From assembly GCF_003555545.1 (NCBI RefSeq), contig NZ_CP032157.1:1368546-1432545 (forward strand): a DNA stretch of 64,000 nucleotides, in the 5' to 3' direction. Position 1 is the first letter of the stretch. Every line of letters begins with the position of its first letter. This DNA comes from Paraflavitalea soli (lineage in GTDB: Bacteria > Bacteroidota > Bacteroidia > Chitinophagales > Chitinophagaceae). Below the pieces are notes generated by a model. It saw only the letters and a list, made by a program, of their open reading frames with translations. It was not told the origin of the DNA and ran no database searches. This document shows, in pieces, positions 18,101 to 26,614 of the stretch. The translations under genes and the position numbers were made by a program.

Positions 18101-18679
18101 TTAATTGAGTAAGGAAGTAAATTCAGTTAATGCCTTACGGGTGCGAGGGCTTGTTTCCCTTGTTTTGTAAGGCTCCTGTAGTTTCTCGGCCACATCGGAA
18201 TAACCGAGGGCCATCACACTTACCACTTCTTCGGTTACGGGCAGATCAAGCAGGTCGGCTAACTTGTGTTTATCAAAGCCAGCCATCAGGTGACCGGAAA
18301 TATCCATGGATTGGGCCTGCAACAGCATGAAGGAATGGAACATACCGGCATCGTGCATGTAATAGGCATTCTTTTGTTGGGAGTCGGGCATCTCTTTGAT
18401 GCCAATGCTCACTACCAGGGCGGCTGCATGTTTTGTCCAGGGTTGATTGCCGGGCAGCAGGGTACTCCATATTTTCTCAAATCCTTCGGTGCCATGGAAG
18501 GCATATACCTGTCGCCAAGGTTGGGTATTGTTGGCGCTGGGCGCCCAGGAACCTGCTTCCAGAATAGTGAGCAAGTCTTTTTCAGCTATTGCTTTATCGG
18601 AAAAGGAGCGTGGGCTCCAACGTTTTTTGATGAGGTCTATGACGGGGAATTGTGTGTTGGCTGTTTTAACTGTGTTCAT
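18101..18679 (-). CDS. Nitroreductase family protein
   Basis: The 192-residue protein has family motifs 'IKKRWSPRSFSDKAI' (Arg residues for FMN phosphate), 'LEAGSWAPSANNTQPW' (FMN/substrate pocket) and a C-terminal 'VVSVMALGYSD'. Nitroreductases are FMN-dependent, NAD(P)H-using homodimers that reduce nitro-compounds, quinones or enones; the physiological substrate is unknown. Length fits the short group (180-200 residues). A -7-like box TAACTTTA (minus strand, 18705-18712) lies 25 bases before the ATG, with the conserved 24-base motif 20 bases further upstream, the same arrangement as at the pirin gene. Confidence 0.93.
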   Translation of the reverse strand: MNTVKTANTQFPVIDLIKKRWSPRSFSDKAIAEKDLLTILEAGSWAPSANNTQPWRQVYAFHGTEGFEKIWSTLLPGNQPWTKHAAALVVSIGIKEMPDSQQKNAYYMHDAGMFHSFMLLQAQSMDISGHLMAGFDKHKLADLLDLPVTEEVVSVMALGYSDVAEKLQEPYKTRETSPRTRKALTEFTSLLN

Positions 18680-18704
18680 AGCTTGTTGTTTTATTATTCT
18701 TATG

Positions 18705-18756
18705 TAAAGTTACCACGAAGGGTAGGGGTGTTCCATTAAGGTAGATTAAGAAATGC
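18705..18756 (-). promoter_or_regulatory. Promoter and shared operator-like motif of the nitroreductase gene
   Basis: Read on the minus strand, a 24-base motif GCATTTCTTAA-N-CTAC-N-TTAATGG (18733-18756) is followed after exactly 20 bases by the -7-like TAACTTTA (18705-18712). The motif contains TTAA-N6-TTAA, a near-palindromic arrangement suitable for a dimeric regulator. The pirin promoter has the same motif at the same spacing. Confidence 0.75.
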
Positions 18757-18790
18757 GGCATTCGGCAATCGAAAATCGGCAATCGGGAAA
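18756..18790. repeat. Heptad tandem repeat (CGGCAAT type, 5 units)
   Basis: Units CGGCATT, CGGCAAT, CGAAAAT, CGGCAAT, CGGGAAA with exact 7-base period. The same unit recurs at 26412-26467 and 48780-48807. Confidence 0.85.
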
Positions 18791-18830
18791 GCCCGGCTTC
18801 GACAGCCCTTCGACAAGCTCCTTTAGATCA

Positions 18831-18861
18831 GGGTGAGCCGCCCTTAGAGGGCGACCCACCC
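18831..18861. repeat. REP-like palindrome
   Basis: GGGTGAGCCGCCCTTA followed by GAGGGCGACCCACCC. Flanking bases (TTCGACAAGCTCCTTTAGA upstream and GACAAGCTCAGCC downstream) are shared with the copy near 52.3 kb, so the repeated unit is larger than the palindrome. Confidence 0.85.
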
Positions 18862-18917
18862 TTCGACAAGGGTGACAAGCTCAGCCCCGCCAAGGCGGGG
18901 TAAACTCTGACAATCAG

Positions 18918-19637
18918 TTATGGATTCATGGGTACATCAATGATGAGGAGCTGCGCGTTGTCTGTTTCAGCTATCAGGTTCACCGAAGCAGCGTTCTCGA
19001 TGGCTAGGGCATCGCGTTGTTGCAGTTGATGGCCATCTATTGTGAATGACCCATTGATAACGAAAGCATAGACGCCATTGCCATTTTGTTGAATATTATA
19101 TAGGGTTTGCTGCGCTTTATTGAAAATACCCATGCTAAACCAGGCATTTTGTTGAATAGATGTGCCTTCGTTGTTGGGAGCCGGTGCTATGAATGGCAGG
19201 AGCTTGTTCTGCATTTTCTCTTTGGAAAGTGTGATCTGGTCATAGCGGGGCGTAACGTTCAGCTGATTGGGGAATACCCATATCTGCAGAAATTGAGCCT
19301 GCCTGTCGGGATAATGATTGTATTCACTGTGAAATACACCGGTACCGGTGCTCATGACCTGTACTTCTCCCTCGCTGATCACCCTGGTATTACCCAGGTT
19401 GTCCTTGTGTTCCAAGGCACCGCTAAGGGGAATGCTGATGATCTCCATATTGTCGTGCGGATGTAATCCAAAACCTTTTCCTCCTTCTACCACATCATCA
19501 TTTAAGACGCGTAAGGCGCCAAAATGAACTCTTTCAGGATTGTAATAGCCGGCAAAACTAAAACTCTGGTAACTGTTGAGCCAGCCATGATTGGCATGGC
19601 CACGGGTGTGTGCTTTGTGTTCGGTATATGTTGTCAT
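18918..19637 (-). CDS. Pirin family protein
   Basis: The 239-residue product is a bicupin. The first cupin has the metal-binding motif set 'GFGLHPHDNMEIISIPLSG' with 'GVFHSEYNH', giving His/His/Glu-type ligands; 'RVHFGALRVLNDD' is a pirin hallmark. Pirins such as YhaK/YhhW act as redox sensors or quercetin 2,3-dioxygenases; the role here is not known. I chose the ATG complementary to 19635-19637 (protein start 'MTTYTEHKAHTRGH'), because the upstream extension would include the promoter at 19678-19729. It probably shares a regulator with the nitroreductase gene. Confidence 0.94.
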   Translation of the reverse strand: MTTYTEHKAHTRGHANHGWLNSYQSFSFAGYYNPERVHFGALRVLNDDVVEGGKGFGLHPHDNMEIISIPLSGALEHKDNLGNTRVISEGEVQVMSTGTGVFHSEYNHYPDRQAQFLQIWVFPNQLNVTPRYDQITLSKEKMQNKLLPFIAPAPNNEGTSIQQNAWFSMGIFNKAQQTLYNIQQNGNGVYAFVINGSFTIDGHQLQQRDALAIENAASVNLIAETDNAQLLIIDVPMNP

Positions 19638-19677
19638 AGTCTGATCTTTAGTTGATTGTGTGCCTATTTTCACTACA

Positions 19678-19729
19678 CAAAAGTAGCTCCGGTTGTTATG
19701 GACAACCATTAATGTAGTTTAAGAAATGC
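19678..19729 (-). promoter_or_regulatory. Promoter and shared operator-like motif of the pirin gene
   Basis: On the minus strand GCATTTCTTAA-N-CTAC-N-TTAATGG (19706-19729) lies exactly 20 bases before TACTTTTG (19678-19685), a full match to TAnnTTTG. The predicted start is about 40 bases before the ATG. Confidence 0.8.
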
Positions 19730-19834
19730 TGTTGATCTGTGTTAAAAAGCGGTGAGCGTGTTTGACCGCGGAAACGAAAGTGGCAAGTAGTTGATTGTTG
19801 CTGACGGGGTTGATCCGGCCCGGGAAGGGCTTAC

Positions 19835-19892
19835 GAAAACGTATCCGAAAACGTTTCAGTAAATAAATAGTCTGTTTCTGAAAACGATTTCA
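19835..19892 (+). promoter_or_regulatory. Cluster of three LacI-type operators before susC of locus 1
   Basis: GAAAACGTATC (19835-19845), GAAAACGTTTC (19847-19857) and TGAAAACGATTTCA (19879-19892) are CG-centred near-palindromes of the kind bound by LacI/GalR proteins. They lie 55-112 bases before the SusC ATG. From 19846 onward the sequence matches 47268 onward, in front of a lacI gene, including the AGTAAATAAAT spacer and ATCAAGTTTG. The locus is therefore probably controlled by one of the LacI proteins in this window. Confidence 0.8.
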
Positions 19893-19946
19893 GCTTTTTT
19901 TATCAAGTTTGAGTTAGCTATATTCTAACATATAAACTGATTGCTT

Positions 19947-22900
19947 ATGCCACAGACTCTCTATCTGCGGACAAAGGTCTCTTTGTCCGTAATTCAGCTT
20001 CTTTTGGTTATCTTATTATTCCCCCTTTTTTCACAAGCACAACTGAAAACGATTTCAGGTACGGTAAAAGATGAAACAGGCGCTCCTTTGCCTGATATTT
20101 CTGTTACAGTGCGTGGTGGATCTGCAGGGACTAAAACAGATGAAAAAGGCAGCTTCTCTATCAGTGCCGCCAAGGGGGCAACGTTACTTTTTTCTTCTAC
20201 GACCCATGAATCTTTCACACTTACTGTAGATGACCGCAATGAGTACAGCATTGCGCTGAAACTAAAAGTGACCTCCATGAGCGACGTGGTGGTGGTAGGT
20301 TATGGCCGGCAAAAGAAAGTAAACCTGGTAGGAGCGGTATCTACGGTAACGGTAGATGAAAAACTTACAGGCAGGGCGGTGCCCAACGTATCGTCAGGAC
20401 TGAGCGGCCTGGTGCCTGGGCTGGCTGCCACGCAGTCAACCGGTATGGCTGGCCGTAACGGCGCGGAGCTGCTGATCCGCGGTCTTGGTACGGTCAACAA
20501 TTCCAGTCCGCTGGTAGTAGTGGATGGTATGCCTGATGTGGATATTAACCGGGTAAATGTGAATGATATTGAAACGATCTCGATCCTGAAGGATGCTACT
20601 TCGGCTTCGGTGTATGGATCAAGGGCTGCCAATGGGGTAATACTGATCACCACCAAATCCGGCAAGGGAGGTAAAAAGACCTCGATCAATTTTACGAGTA
20701 ATATGGCACTGAACAAGCCGGTGAAGGCTTATGATTTCATGGCTGATTATCCAAGGGCGCTCACGCTGCAACGTCAAAGGACGGCTACGAACACGCTTCC
20801 CGGCAACCAGCTCTTTAAATTGGGCACTATCGACCAATGGATGGCGATGGGTATGATCGATCCACTGCGCTTTCCGAATACAGATTGGTGGGATGTGATC
20901 ACGCGCGACGGGGCTTTCCAGAACTATAACCTGAGTGCTTCGGGCGGCGGCGATAAATCAAACTTCTTTGTATCGGTAGGTATGCGTGATGAAAAGGGCC
21001 TTCAGATCAACAATGATTACAAGCAATACAATGCGCGCTTCAACTTTGATTATAAGGTGAAGAACAATATGAATACGGGTGTAAAGTTCAATGGCAACTG
21101 GAGCAACCTGTCGTATGCGCTGGAAGAAGGATTTACGGATTCTGATCCAGCCAACACAGCGGGTACGGATATGCAATATGCGATTGCGGGTATTACACCC
21201 TATGATCCTGTGTTAAACCGGTATGGTGGTGTAATGGCTTATGGTGAAGATCCCCAGGCCTACAACCCTTATACGGTGTATCAGAATATGCAGAACCGTC
21301 AGAACCGGCAGGAAGCGAATGCGATGATGTATTGGGACTGGACGCCGATCACGGGGTTGACAGCTACGATCGACTATGCACTGAACTATTATAATCAATT
21401 CAGCTGGCAGGCCAATATGCCCAACCAGGCATTTAACTTTCAAACGAACAGTTATGGCAGCCGGGTATATGTAGGTCCCAATGCGCCGATTGTTAATAAT
21501 ACCAATACGGGTTATAAAACGATGCTGAATGGCCGGTTGAATTATCATACGACGATCGCTACGAATCATGATATCAGTGCTTTGTTTGTATACAGTGAAG
21601 AGTATTGGTATAACCGCTACCAGGGCAGCAGCCGGAATGACCGGCTGAACCCGGGACTGCATGAGATCGATGCGGCGCTTACCACACTGCAATCCACTGG
21701 TGGTAATTCCAACACGGAAGGTCTGCGCTCTTATATTGGCCGGGTGAATTATACGGCTTACAACAAGTACCTGCTGGAAGCCAATTTCCGGGTGGATGGT
21801 TCTTCCAAATTCCTGCCGGGCAGCCAGTATGGTTTCTTCCCTTCCGTGGCGCTGGGCTGGAGGTTCTCGGAAGAAGCGTTCATCAACAAGGTGACGGGTA
21901 ATTTCCTGACCAATGGTAAGTTGCGTGTGTCATATGGATCGCTGGGTAATAACAGCGGTGTAGGACGTTACGAGCAACAATCTACGCTGGCTGCCAACCA
22001 TTATGTGCTGAACAGTGATGTACAACGCGGTTTGGTGAACAGTAAGCTGTTGAACAGCGATCTTACCTGGGAAGAAACGGCTGTGTTGAACGTAGGCCTG
22101 GAGCTTGGTTTCCTGGATAACCGTTTAACAGCAGAACTGGATTATTATGACCGGCTGACGACGGGCATGAACCGTCCTTCTGAATTGTCGATCATGCTGG
22201 ATGGCGCCTATAACGCTCCGCGCAGAAATATCGGCAACCTGCGCAACCGGGGTATTGAAGCAACGATCGGCTGGAAAGACAGGTTGGGCAGTATAAGTTA
22301 CGGTGTAAGCCTCAATGCATCGTACAACAGGACGAAGCTGGAAAAATGGAATGAGTTCCTTACCAGGGGCTGGGTATTCCTTGATATGCCTTATCACTTT
22401 GTGTATACCTATGAAGATAAAGGGATCGCTCAAACCTGGCAGGATATATACAATAATACTCCGCAGGGAGCAGTGCCCGGTGATCTGATCCGTAAGGACC
22501 TGAATGGCGACGGACGTATAGATGGCAATGATATGAAGGCTGATGTGAACAGTCAGCGGGACAGGCCTTCTGCTTTCTACAACCTGAATGCGTATGTATC
22601 CTGGAAGGGATTTGATCTGGGGGTTTTACTGCAGGCAGCCACAGGCCGTAAGGATTTCTGGCTGAATGCATTCAATAATACTAATTTCAGTGCATCACGT
22701 TATGCTGCTACCTGGGACCATTGGAGCAATCCATGGACACTGGACAACCGGGGTGGTCTGTGGCCACGGCTGGGTGGAAGTGGCAATAACAGGGCAGAAA
22801 CTACTTTCTGGCTGGACAATTTGAATTACATGCGGTTGAAAAATGTGCAGCTTGGGTATTCGATACCCGGCACTATGCTGCGCAAGTTGCACGTAAACAG

Positions 22901-23039
22901 CTTGCGCATAGCAGGGTCTGCTGAGAACCTGGCAACTGTAACGAATTTCCGTGGACTTGATCCTGAAAAGGGAGGATCGGTCAATAATATGTACCCGCTT
23001 GTAAAATCCTATAACCTGTCTGTTCAACTGGGTTTCTAA
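19947..23039 (+). CDS. SusC/RagA family TonB-dependent outer-membrane transporter (locus 1)
   Basis: The product, about 1030 residues, has a signal peptide, a carboxypeptidase-regulatory-like domain (about 35-110, 'ISGTVKDETGAPLPDISVTV'), a TonB box-like segment 'SDVVVVGYG', and a plug with 'IETISILKDATSASVYGSRAANGVILITT'. The rest is a 22-strand barrel ending in 'LSVQLGF'. With SusD it imports oligosaccharides across the outer membrane by TonB energy. There is no STN domain, so control is by the LacI-type operators rather than by FecR. I start at ATG 19947; a TTG just upstream is not needed. An exact operator copy (TGAAAACGATTTCA) lies inside the coding region at 20044-20057. Confidence 0.96.
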   Translation: MPQTLYLRTKVSLSVIQLLLVILLFPLFSQAQLKTISGTVKDETGAPLPDISVTVRGGSAGTKTDEKGSFSISAAKGATLLFSSTTHESFTLTVDDRNEYSIALKLKVTSMSDVVVVGYGRQKKVNLVGAVSTVTVDEKLTGRAVPNVSSGLSGLVPGLAATQSTGMAGRNGAELLIRGLGTVNNSSPLVVVDGMPDVDINRVNVNDIETISILKDATSASVYGSRAANGVILITTKSGKGGKKTSINFTSNMALNKPVKAYDFMADYPRALTLQRQRTATNTLPGNQLFKLGTIDQWMAMGMIDPLRFPNTDWWDVITRDGAFQNYNLSASGGGDKSNFFVSVGMRDEKGLQINNDYKQYNARFNFDYKVKNNMNTGVKFNGNWSNLSYALEEGFTDSDPANTAGTDMQYAIAGITPYDPVLNRYGGVMAYGEDPQAYNPYTVYQNMQNRQNRQEANAMMYWDWTPITGLTATIDYALNYYNQFSWQANMPNQAFNFQTNSYGSRVYVGPNAPIVNNTNTGYKTMLNGRLNYHTTIATNHDISALFVYSEEYWYNRYQGSSRNDRLNPGLHEIDAALTTLQSTGGNSNTEGLRSYIGRVNYTAYNKYLLEANFRVDGSSKFLPGSQYGFFPSVALGWRFSEEAFINKVTGNFLTNGKLRVSYGSLGNNSGVGRYEQQSTLAANHYVLNSDVQRGLVNSKLLNSDLTWEETAVLNVGLELGFLDNRLTAELDYYDRLTTGMNRPSELSIMLDGAYNAPRRNIGNLRNRGIEATIGWKDRLGSISYGVSLNASYNRTKLEKWNEFLTRGWVFLDMPYHFVYTYEDKGIAQTWQDIYNNTPQGAVPGDLIRKDLNGDGRIDGNDMKADVNSQRDRPSAFYNLNAYVSWKGFDLGVLLQAATGRKDFWLNAFNNTNFSASRYAATWDHWSNPWTLDNRGGLWPRLGGSGNNRAETTFWLDNLNYMRLKNVQLGYSIPGTMLRKLHVNSLRIAGSAENLATVTNFRGLDPEKGGSVNNMYPLVKSYNLSVQLGF

Positions 23040-23050
23040 ATTGCTGTAAT

Positions 23051-24913
23051 ATGAAAAAGATAACATCTCCAACAATTATAACGACGATACTTATAGTATC
23101 CGGCCTGCTGACGATGGTAGCTGGCTGCCGGAAAGACCTGTTGAAGCAGGACCCTACTACGGAAGTGCTGGGTGCTGAATTCTGGCAAACGGAAAGTGAC
23201 GCGATGGTAGCATTGATGGGCGCCTATGCCTCTACAAGGCCTTGCTTTGACCGGGATTATTATTTTGATGGCCAGGCAGAATATGTGCGCACCAGGGGGA
23301 CCAGCACCACCAGTGGTAACTTAAGGCTGGGTGATGCGTACAATGGCGGCAACTATAGCCCATCGGGTTATGCTTCCAGCTTTGATAAGATGTACCGTTA
23401 CCTGTATGGTGCTGTAAACCGGGCCAATTATGTGATCGATAACGTGAATACGATGATCGCTTCGAATATTGGTAACAGGGAAACACTGGAGCTGATAATT
23501 GCAGAAGCAAAGGTGCTGCGTGGCCTGTCTTATTTTAAACTGATCAGTATGTGGGGTGATGTGCCCTTCTTCACGAAGACGGTGAGCAATGTGTCTACAG
23601 AGGCCAATGCTGAGATGCTGCGTCTTTCCCGTCTTCCGATCGGGCAAGTGAAGGACTCTATCCTGGTTGATCTTAATTATGCAATTGATAGATTGCCGGT
23701 GAAAGCCGCTGCCCTTGGCCGGATGACCAAACCAGCTGCGCTCGCACTGCGGGGTAAAGTACAGTTGTACTGGGCCTCCTGGAAAAAGAATGGCTGGCCT
23801 GAGCTGGAAGGATTTACGCAGGATGTTTCTGCAGCGAATGCGGCTTACCTGGCTGCTTCGGCAGACTTCAAATCGGTGATCAATGACTTTGGTCTTACGC
23901 TCTACCTGGGCGGCGATCCTGGTTATATCAGTGTATTGGGAAGGGCGGATACGCTCCCCAACTATTATCATTTGTTCACGCCGAAGGCGAATGGTAATCC
24001 TGAAATGCTGCTGGTGTTTACGCATGGCGGCAATAGCACCAGTCAGGGTGAGGAACTGATGCGTGATTTTGCAGGCCGCTCTCATGAGGGTTCGCAGTGC
24101 TGGGTTTCTCCGAGGTATGAAATTGGTGACCGGTATCAACTGCTGACCACGGGTGATTTTGGTCCGAAGATGGTGCAGCTCAATCCTACCACGAATGCGA
24201 ATGCGCGAACGACGTTGAACTCGGCTGTAAACCCTGCGACGTATGCGAACCGGGATTATCGTATGAAAGCTACGATCCAGTGGGATTACGAACAGAGTGT
24301 AGGTATGGTATCGCTGCAATCAACCGGTATGTGTCCCTTTATTTACCAGACCTGGGGGGCTAATATTACGCTCAACGGTGTAAACTATATCACGTACAAT
24401 ACGGATGGTGTGAACTCGGGTTATGTATTCCGCAAGTTTGTTCGCAACTATGCGGGACAAGGCCGTAGTGATGGTGATTTTGCCTGGCCTGTAATACGGC
24501 TGGCAGATGTGTACCTGATGTATGCAGAAGCTACCAATGAAACGGGTGGTCCGCAGGCTGATGCGATCGACCTGGTGAATAAGGTGCGTCGTCGCGGTAA
24601 CCTGCCCGCATTGGACGGCAGCAAAACGGGTACGTATGCTGATTTCTTCGCTGCCATTGAGCAGGAGCGTATCGTAGAACTGATTGGCGAGGGGCAGAGG
24701 AGCTTTGACCTGCGTCGCTGGAGGGCCATTGAAAGAGTATGGGGGGCGCCCGGAAGCGCCGGTGTATGGAGGCGTGATACCTGGGGAGCTGACAAAGACA
24801 GGTACTACCAGAATACGGCCGACAGGACCTATGAACAGAACTACATCTTCAGGATACCACCTTCTGAACGTGACCTGAACCCCAACCTTACGCAAAATAA
24901 GCCCTGGCGGTAA
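23051..24913 (+). CDS. SusD/RagB family surface glycan-binding lipoprotein (locus 1)
   Basis: The 620-residue lipoprotein has a signal peptide with a lipobox at 'TMVAGCRKD' and the SusD helical (TPR-like) fold: 'FWQTESDAMVALMGAYAS', 'AEAKVLRGLSYFKLISMWGDVPFF' and the C-terminal 'IVELIGEGQRSFDLRRWR'. SusD caps the SusC barrel and binds the glycan. The gene starts 11 bases after the SusC stop, so they are cotranscribed. The sequence does not reveal ligand specificity. Confidence 0.96.
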   Translation: MKKITSPTIITTILIVSGLLTMVAGCRKDLLKQDPTTEVLGAEFWQTESDAMVALMGAYASTRPCFDRDYYFDGQAEYVRTRGTSTTSGNLRLGDAYNGGNYSPSGYASSFDKMYRYLYGAVNRANYVIDNVNTMIASNIGNRETLELIIAEAKVLRGLSYFKLISMWGDVPFFTKTVSNVSTEANAEMLRLSRLPIGQVKDSILVDLNYAIDRLPVKAAALGRMTKPAALALRGKVQLYWASWKKNGWPELEGFTQDVSAANAAYLAASADFKSVINDFGLTLYLGGDPGYISVLGRADTLPNYYHLFTPKANGNPEMLLVFTHGGNSTSQGEELMRDFAGRSHEGSQCWVSPRYEIGDRYQLLTTGDFGPKMVQLNPTTNANARTTLNSAVNPATYANRDYRMKATIQWDYEQSVGMVSLQSTGMCPFIYQTWGANITLNGVNYITYNTDGVNSGYVFRKFVRNYAGQGRSDGDFAWPVIRLADVYLMYAEATNETGGPQADAIDLVNKVRRRGNLPALDGSKTGTYADFFAAIEQERIVELIGEGQRSFDLRRWRAIERVWGAPGSAGVWRRDTWGADKDRYYQNTADRTYEQNYIFRIPPSERDLNPNLTQNKPWR

Positions 24914-24980
24914 TGCTAATTTGAAAATTAGTCAATCCCGCAGAGCGGGACAAGTTTTGAAAATTTGAAAATGGAATACA

Positions 24981-25385
24981 ATGAAATCAATTAATGTAAT
25001 ATATGCGCTCTTGATAATAGTACTTGCAGGGAGTGCCTGCAAGAAAGATAATCCTGTAGATGAGGATGGGTTGCTGATCACTTCCCGGGCTGAATGTGCG
25101 GTAACCAATTTTGAATTGCTGGGAACGGATTTCGTAACGGTGAGAACAAAGGCAGCCGCCATCGATACGACTGCACAAACTATTGCCGTGACGGTGATGT
25201 TTGGTACGGACCTGAAAAACCTGTATCCGCAGTTTACGCTGTCGCAGGATTGCAAGCTGGATCCCAAGATCACGGGAAGGACAGACTTTTCTGATCTGGC
25301 CAATCCACGTGTGTATACGGTGGTATCGGGCAACAGGCAGGTGAGGAAACCCTATAAAGTGCTGATCACTGTTCAGCCGCGCTAA
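24981..25385 (+). CDS. Small surface lipoprotein, DUF5018-like
   Basis: The 134-residue product has a signal peptide and lipobox ('VLAGSACKKD'), followed by a single beta-rich domain ('TIAVTVMFGTDLKNLYPQFTLSQDCKLDP', 'VYTVVSGNRQVRKPYKVLI') typical of DUF5018/Ig-like modules next to SusD genes. Such proteins are thought to sit on the outer surface and help capture glycan or space other proteins. It lies 67 bases after SusD and 29 before the next lipoprotein gene. The 67-base gap holds a CCCGC-AGA-GCGGG hairpin. The function is inferred from position only. Confidence 0.8.
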   Translation: MKSINVIYALLIIVLAGSACKKDNPVDEDGLLITSRAECAVTNFELLGTDFVTVRTKAAAIDTTAQTIAVTVMFGTDLKNLYPQFTLSQDCKLDPKITGRTDFSDLANPRVYTVVSGNRQVRKPYKVLITVQPR

Positions 25386-25414
25386 TCCATTTTATTATTA
25401 TTAAATGAGCAATC

Positions 25415-26407
25415 ATGAAACAAACATCAATATATAATTATCCTATGGCGCTGCTGGCCATCCTGGTGGTGGTTATGGCAAGTTGTGATAAAAAGGATTA
25501 TGCACTGCCTACGGCCAAGGACAAGTTGCAGAACGATGCCATCAAGCGTTCGCTGGGGCCTAATATTGTGAATGATACGATCGAATTTGTATATGCGATG
25601 GGGATTCTGCCTTCCAAGGGCAAACTGGTTTCGGCCGAAGTAGAAGCTTCCATTGAAGGAGCAGCGGGTACTTTCCTGGAGCACCGGTCGTACTATACGA
25701 ATACGAGTGGAGTGGATGTGGGGGTACAGATTGGTGATCCATCTGTAACGGTGAAAGAAAAAACAACGGTGACCTTTACCAGGGATACTTCTGCCGCTGC
25801 GCTTCGTTATACGTATATCGTGCCGGAAGCGGCGCGCGGGAAAACGGTCTCTTTCACTTTCACTGCCCGGAGCAGCAATGGTGAAACGGCTACTTATAAG
25901 CTGGGGCCTTACAATGTATCTAAAATGGATATGAAGCGGCTGCTTACGGTGGTAAATGGTGGCAATGCCTATATCTCCATTGAGGATATGGCTGTGTACA
26001 ATGATGCAGGCGCTGCGGCGAATGCGAACAAGATCGACCTGGTCTATCTGTACCGTACGTATACTACCAGCACTTTTACGCATGCATTGGTAGCGCCGGC
26101 AGCGGATGCGCAATACCTGCCGGATATTACTTTGCCTGCGGGTGTTAACAGGAATACCAAGATACAAAGGGTATTCAGTCTGCAGGATTATGACCTGGCC
26201 TTCTCTGCAGTAGGTGTGTATATTGATGACAGGGACTTCCAGGAGCTGGATATTTCCAATGCGCCCAATTTTGCCATTAACCTGAAGGCTGAAGCGGGCA
26301 TTTGGGTAGAGACGGCGGATAAGAAGTACCGTGCGTATGTATATGTGAATTCGATCAATAACAATGCGAAGAGTGCGGTGATCAGCATGAAGCGATATGC
26401 ATTGTAG
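25415..26407 (+). CDS. Surface lipoprotein, DUF4466-like
   Basis: The 330-residue lipoprotein (lipobox 'VVVMASCDKKD') has an N-terminal beta-sandwich-like part ('DTIEFVYAMGILPSKGKLVSAEVEASIEGAAG') and a C-terminal jelly-roll-like part ending 'SAVISMKRYAL'. The pattern agrees with the DUF4466 family found in Bacteroidetes utilisation loci, where the role is presumed to be glycan binding. It is the last gene of the SusC operon: a strong terminator hairpin follows at 26538. Family assignment is from memory of motifs. Confidence 0.75.
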   Translation: MKQTSIYNYPMALLAILVVVMASCDKKDYALPTAKDKLQNDAIKRSLGPNIVNDTIEFVYAMGILPSKGKLVSAEVEASIEGAAGTFLEHRSYYTNTSGVDVGVQIGDPSVTVKEKTTVTFTRDTSAAALRYTYIVPEAARGKTVSFTFTARSSNGETATYKLGPYNVSKMDMKRLLTVVNGGNAYISIEDMAVYNDAGAAANANKIDLVYLYRTYTTSTFTHALVAPAADAQYLPDITLPAGVNRNTKIQRVFSLQDYDLAFSAVGVYIDDRDFQELDISNAPNFAINLKAEAGIWVETADKKYRAYVYVNSINNNAKSAVISMKRYAL

Positions 26408-26411
26408 GGGA

Positions 26412-26467
26412 CGGCAATCGGCAATCGGCAGTCGGCAATCGGCAATCGATAATCGGCAGCCGGCAAA
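26412..26467. repeat. Heptad tandem repeat (CGGCAAT type, 8 units)
   Basis: Eight consecutive 7-base units (mostly CGGCAAT, variants CGGCAGT, CGATAAT, CGGCAGC, CGGCAAA) start five bases after a stop codon, ahead of the operon terminator. Confidence 0.92.
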
Positions 26468-26537
26468 TGCTTTCGCTTCGCAGTTGATGAGATAACAAAG
26501 GCAGCAGTTAGTTATTCTATAGCGTGTATTTCAAGGG

Positions 26538-26565
26538 TAGCCCCGGCAGGGGCTATTCCTTTTTG
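26538..26565 (+). terminator. Rho-independent terminator of the SusC operon
   Basis: TAGCCCC / GGGGCTA (7-bp stem, 4-base loop GGCA) followed by TTCCTTTTTG. It separates the SusC-to-lipoprotein genes from the following lyase gene, which suggests that the lyase has its own promoter. Confidence 0.85.
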
Positions 26566-26614
26566 TTGTAATTTATAAATTCCCGCCCTTTGAAAGGGCA
26601 CTCATCCGAATAAT

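Noticed and set aside
23321-24319. 332-residue frame antisense to susD
   Set aside because: It lies wholly within a well-supported SusD gene and has Arg/His/Ile-rich shadow composition.
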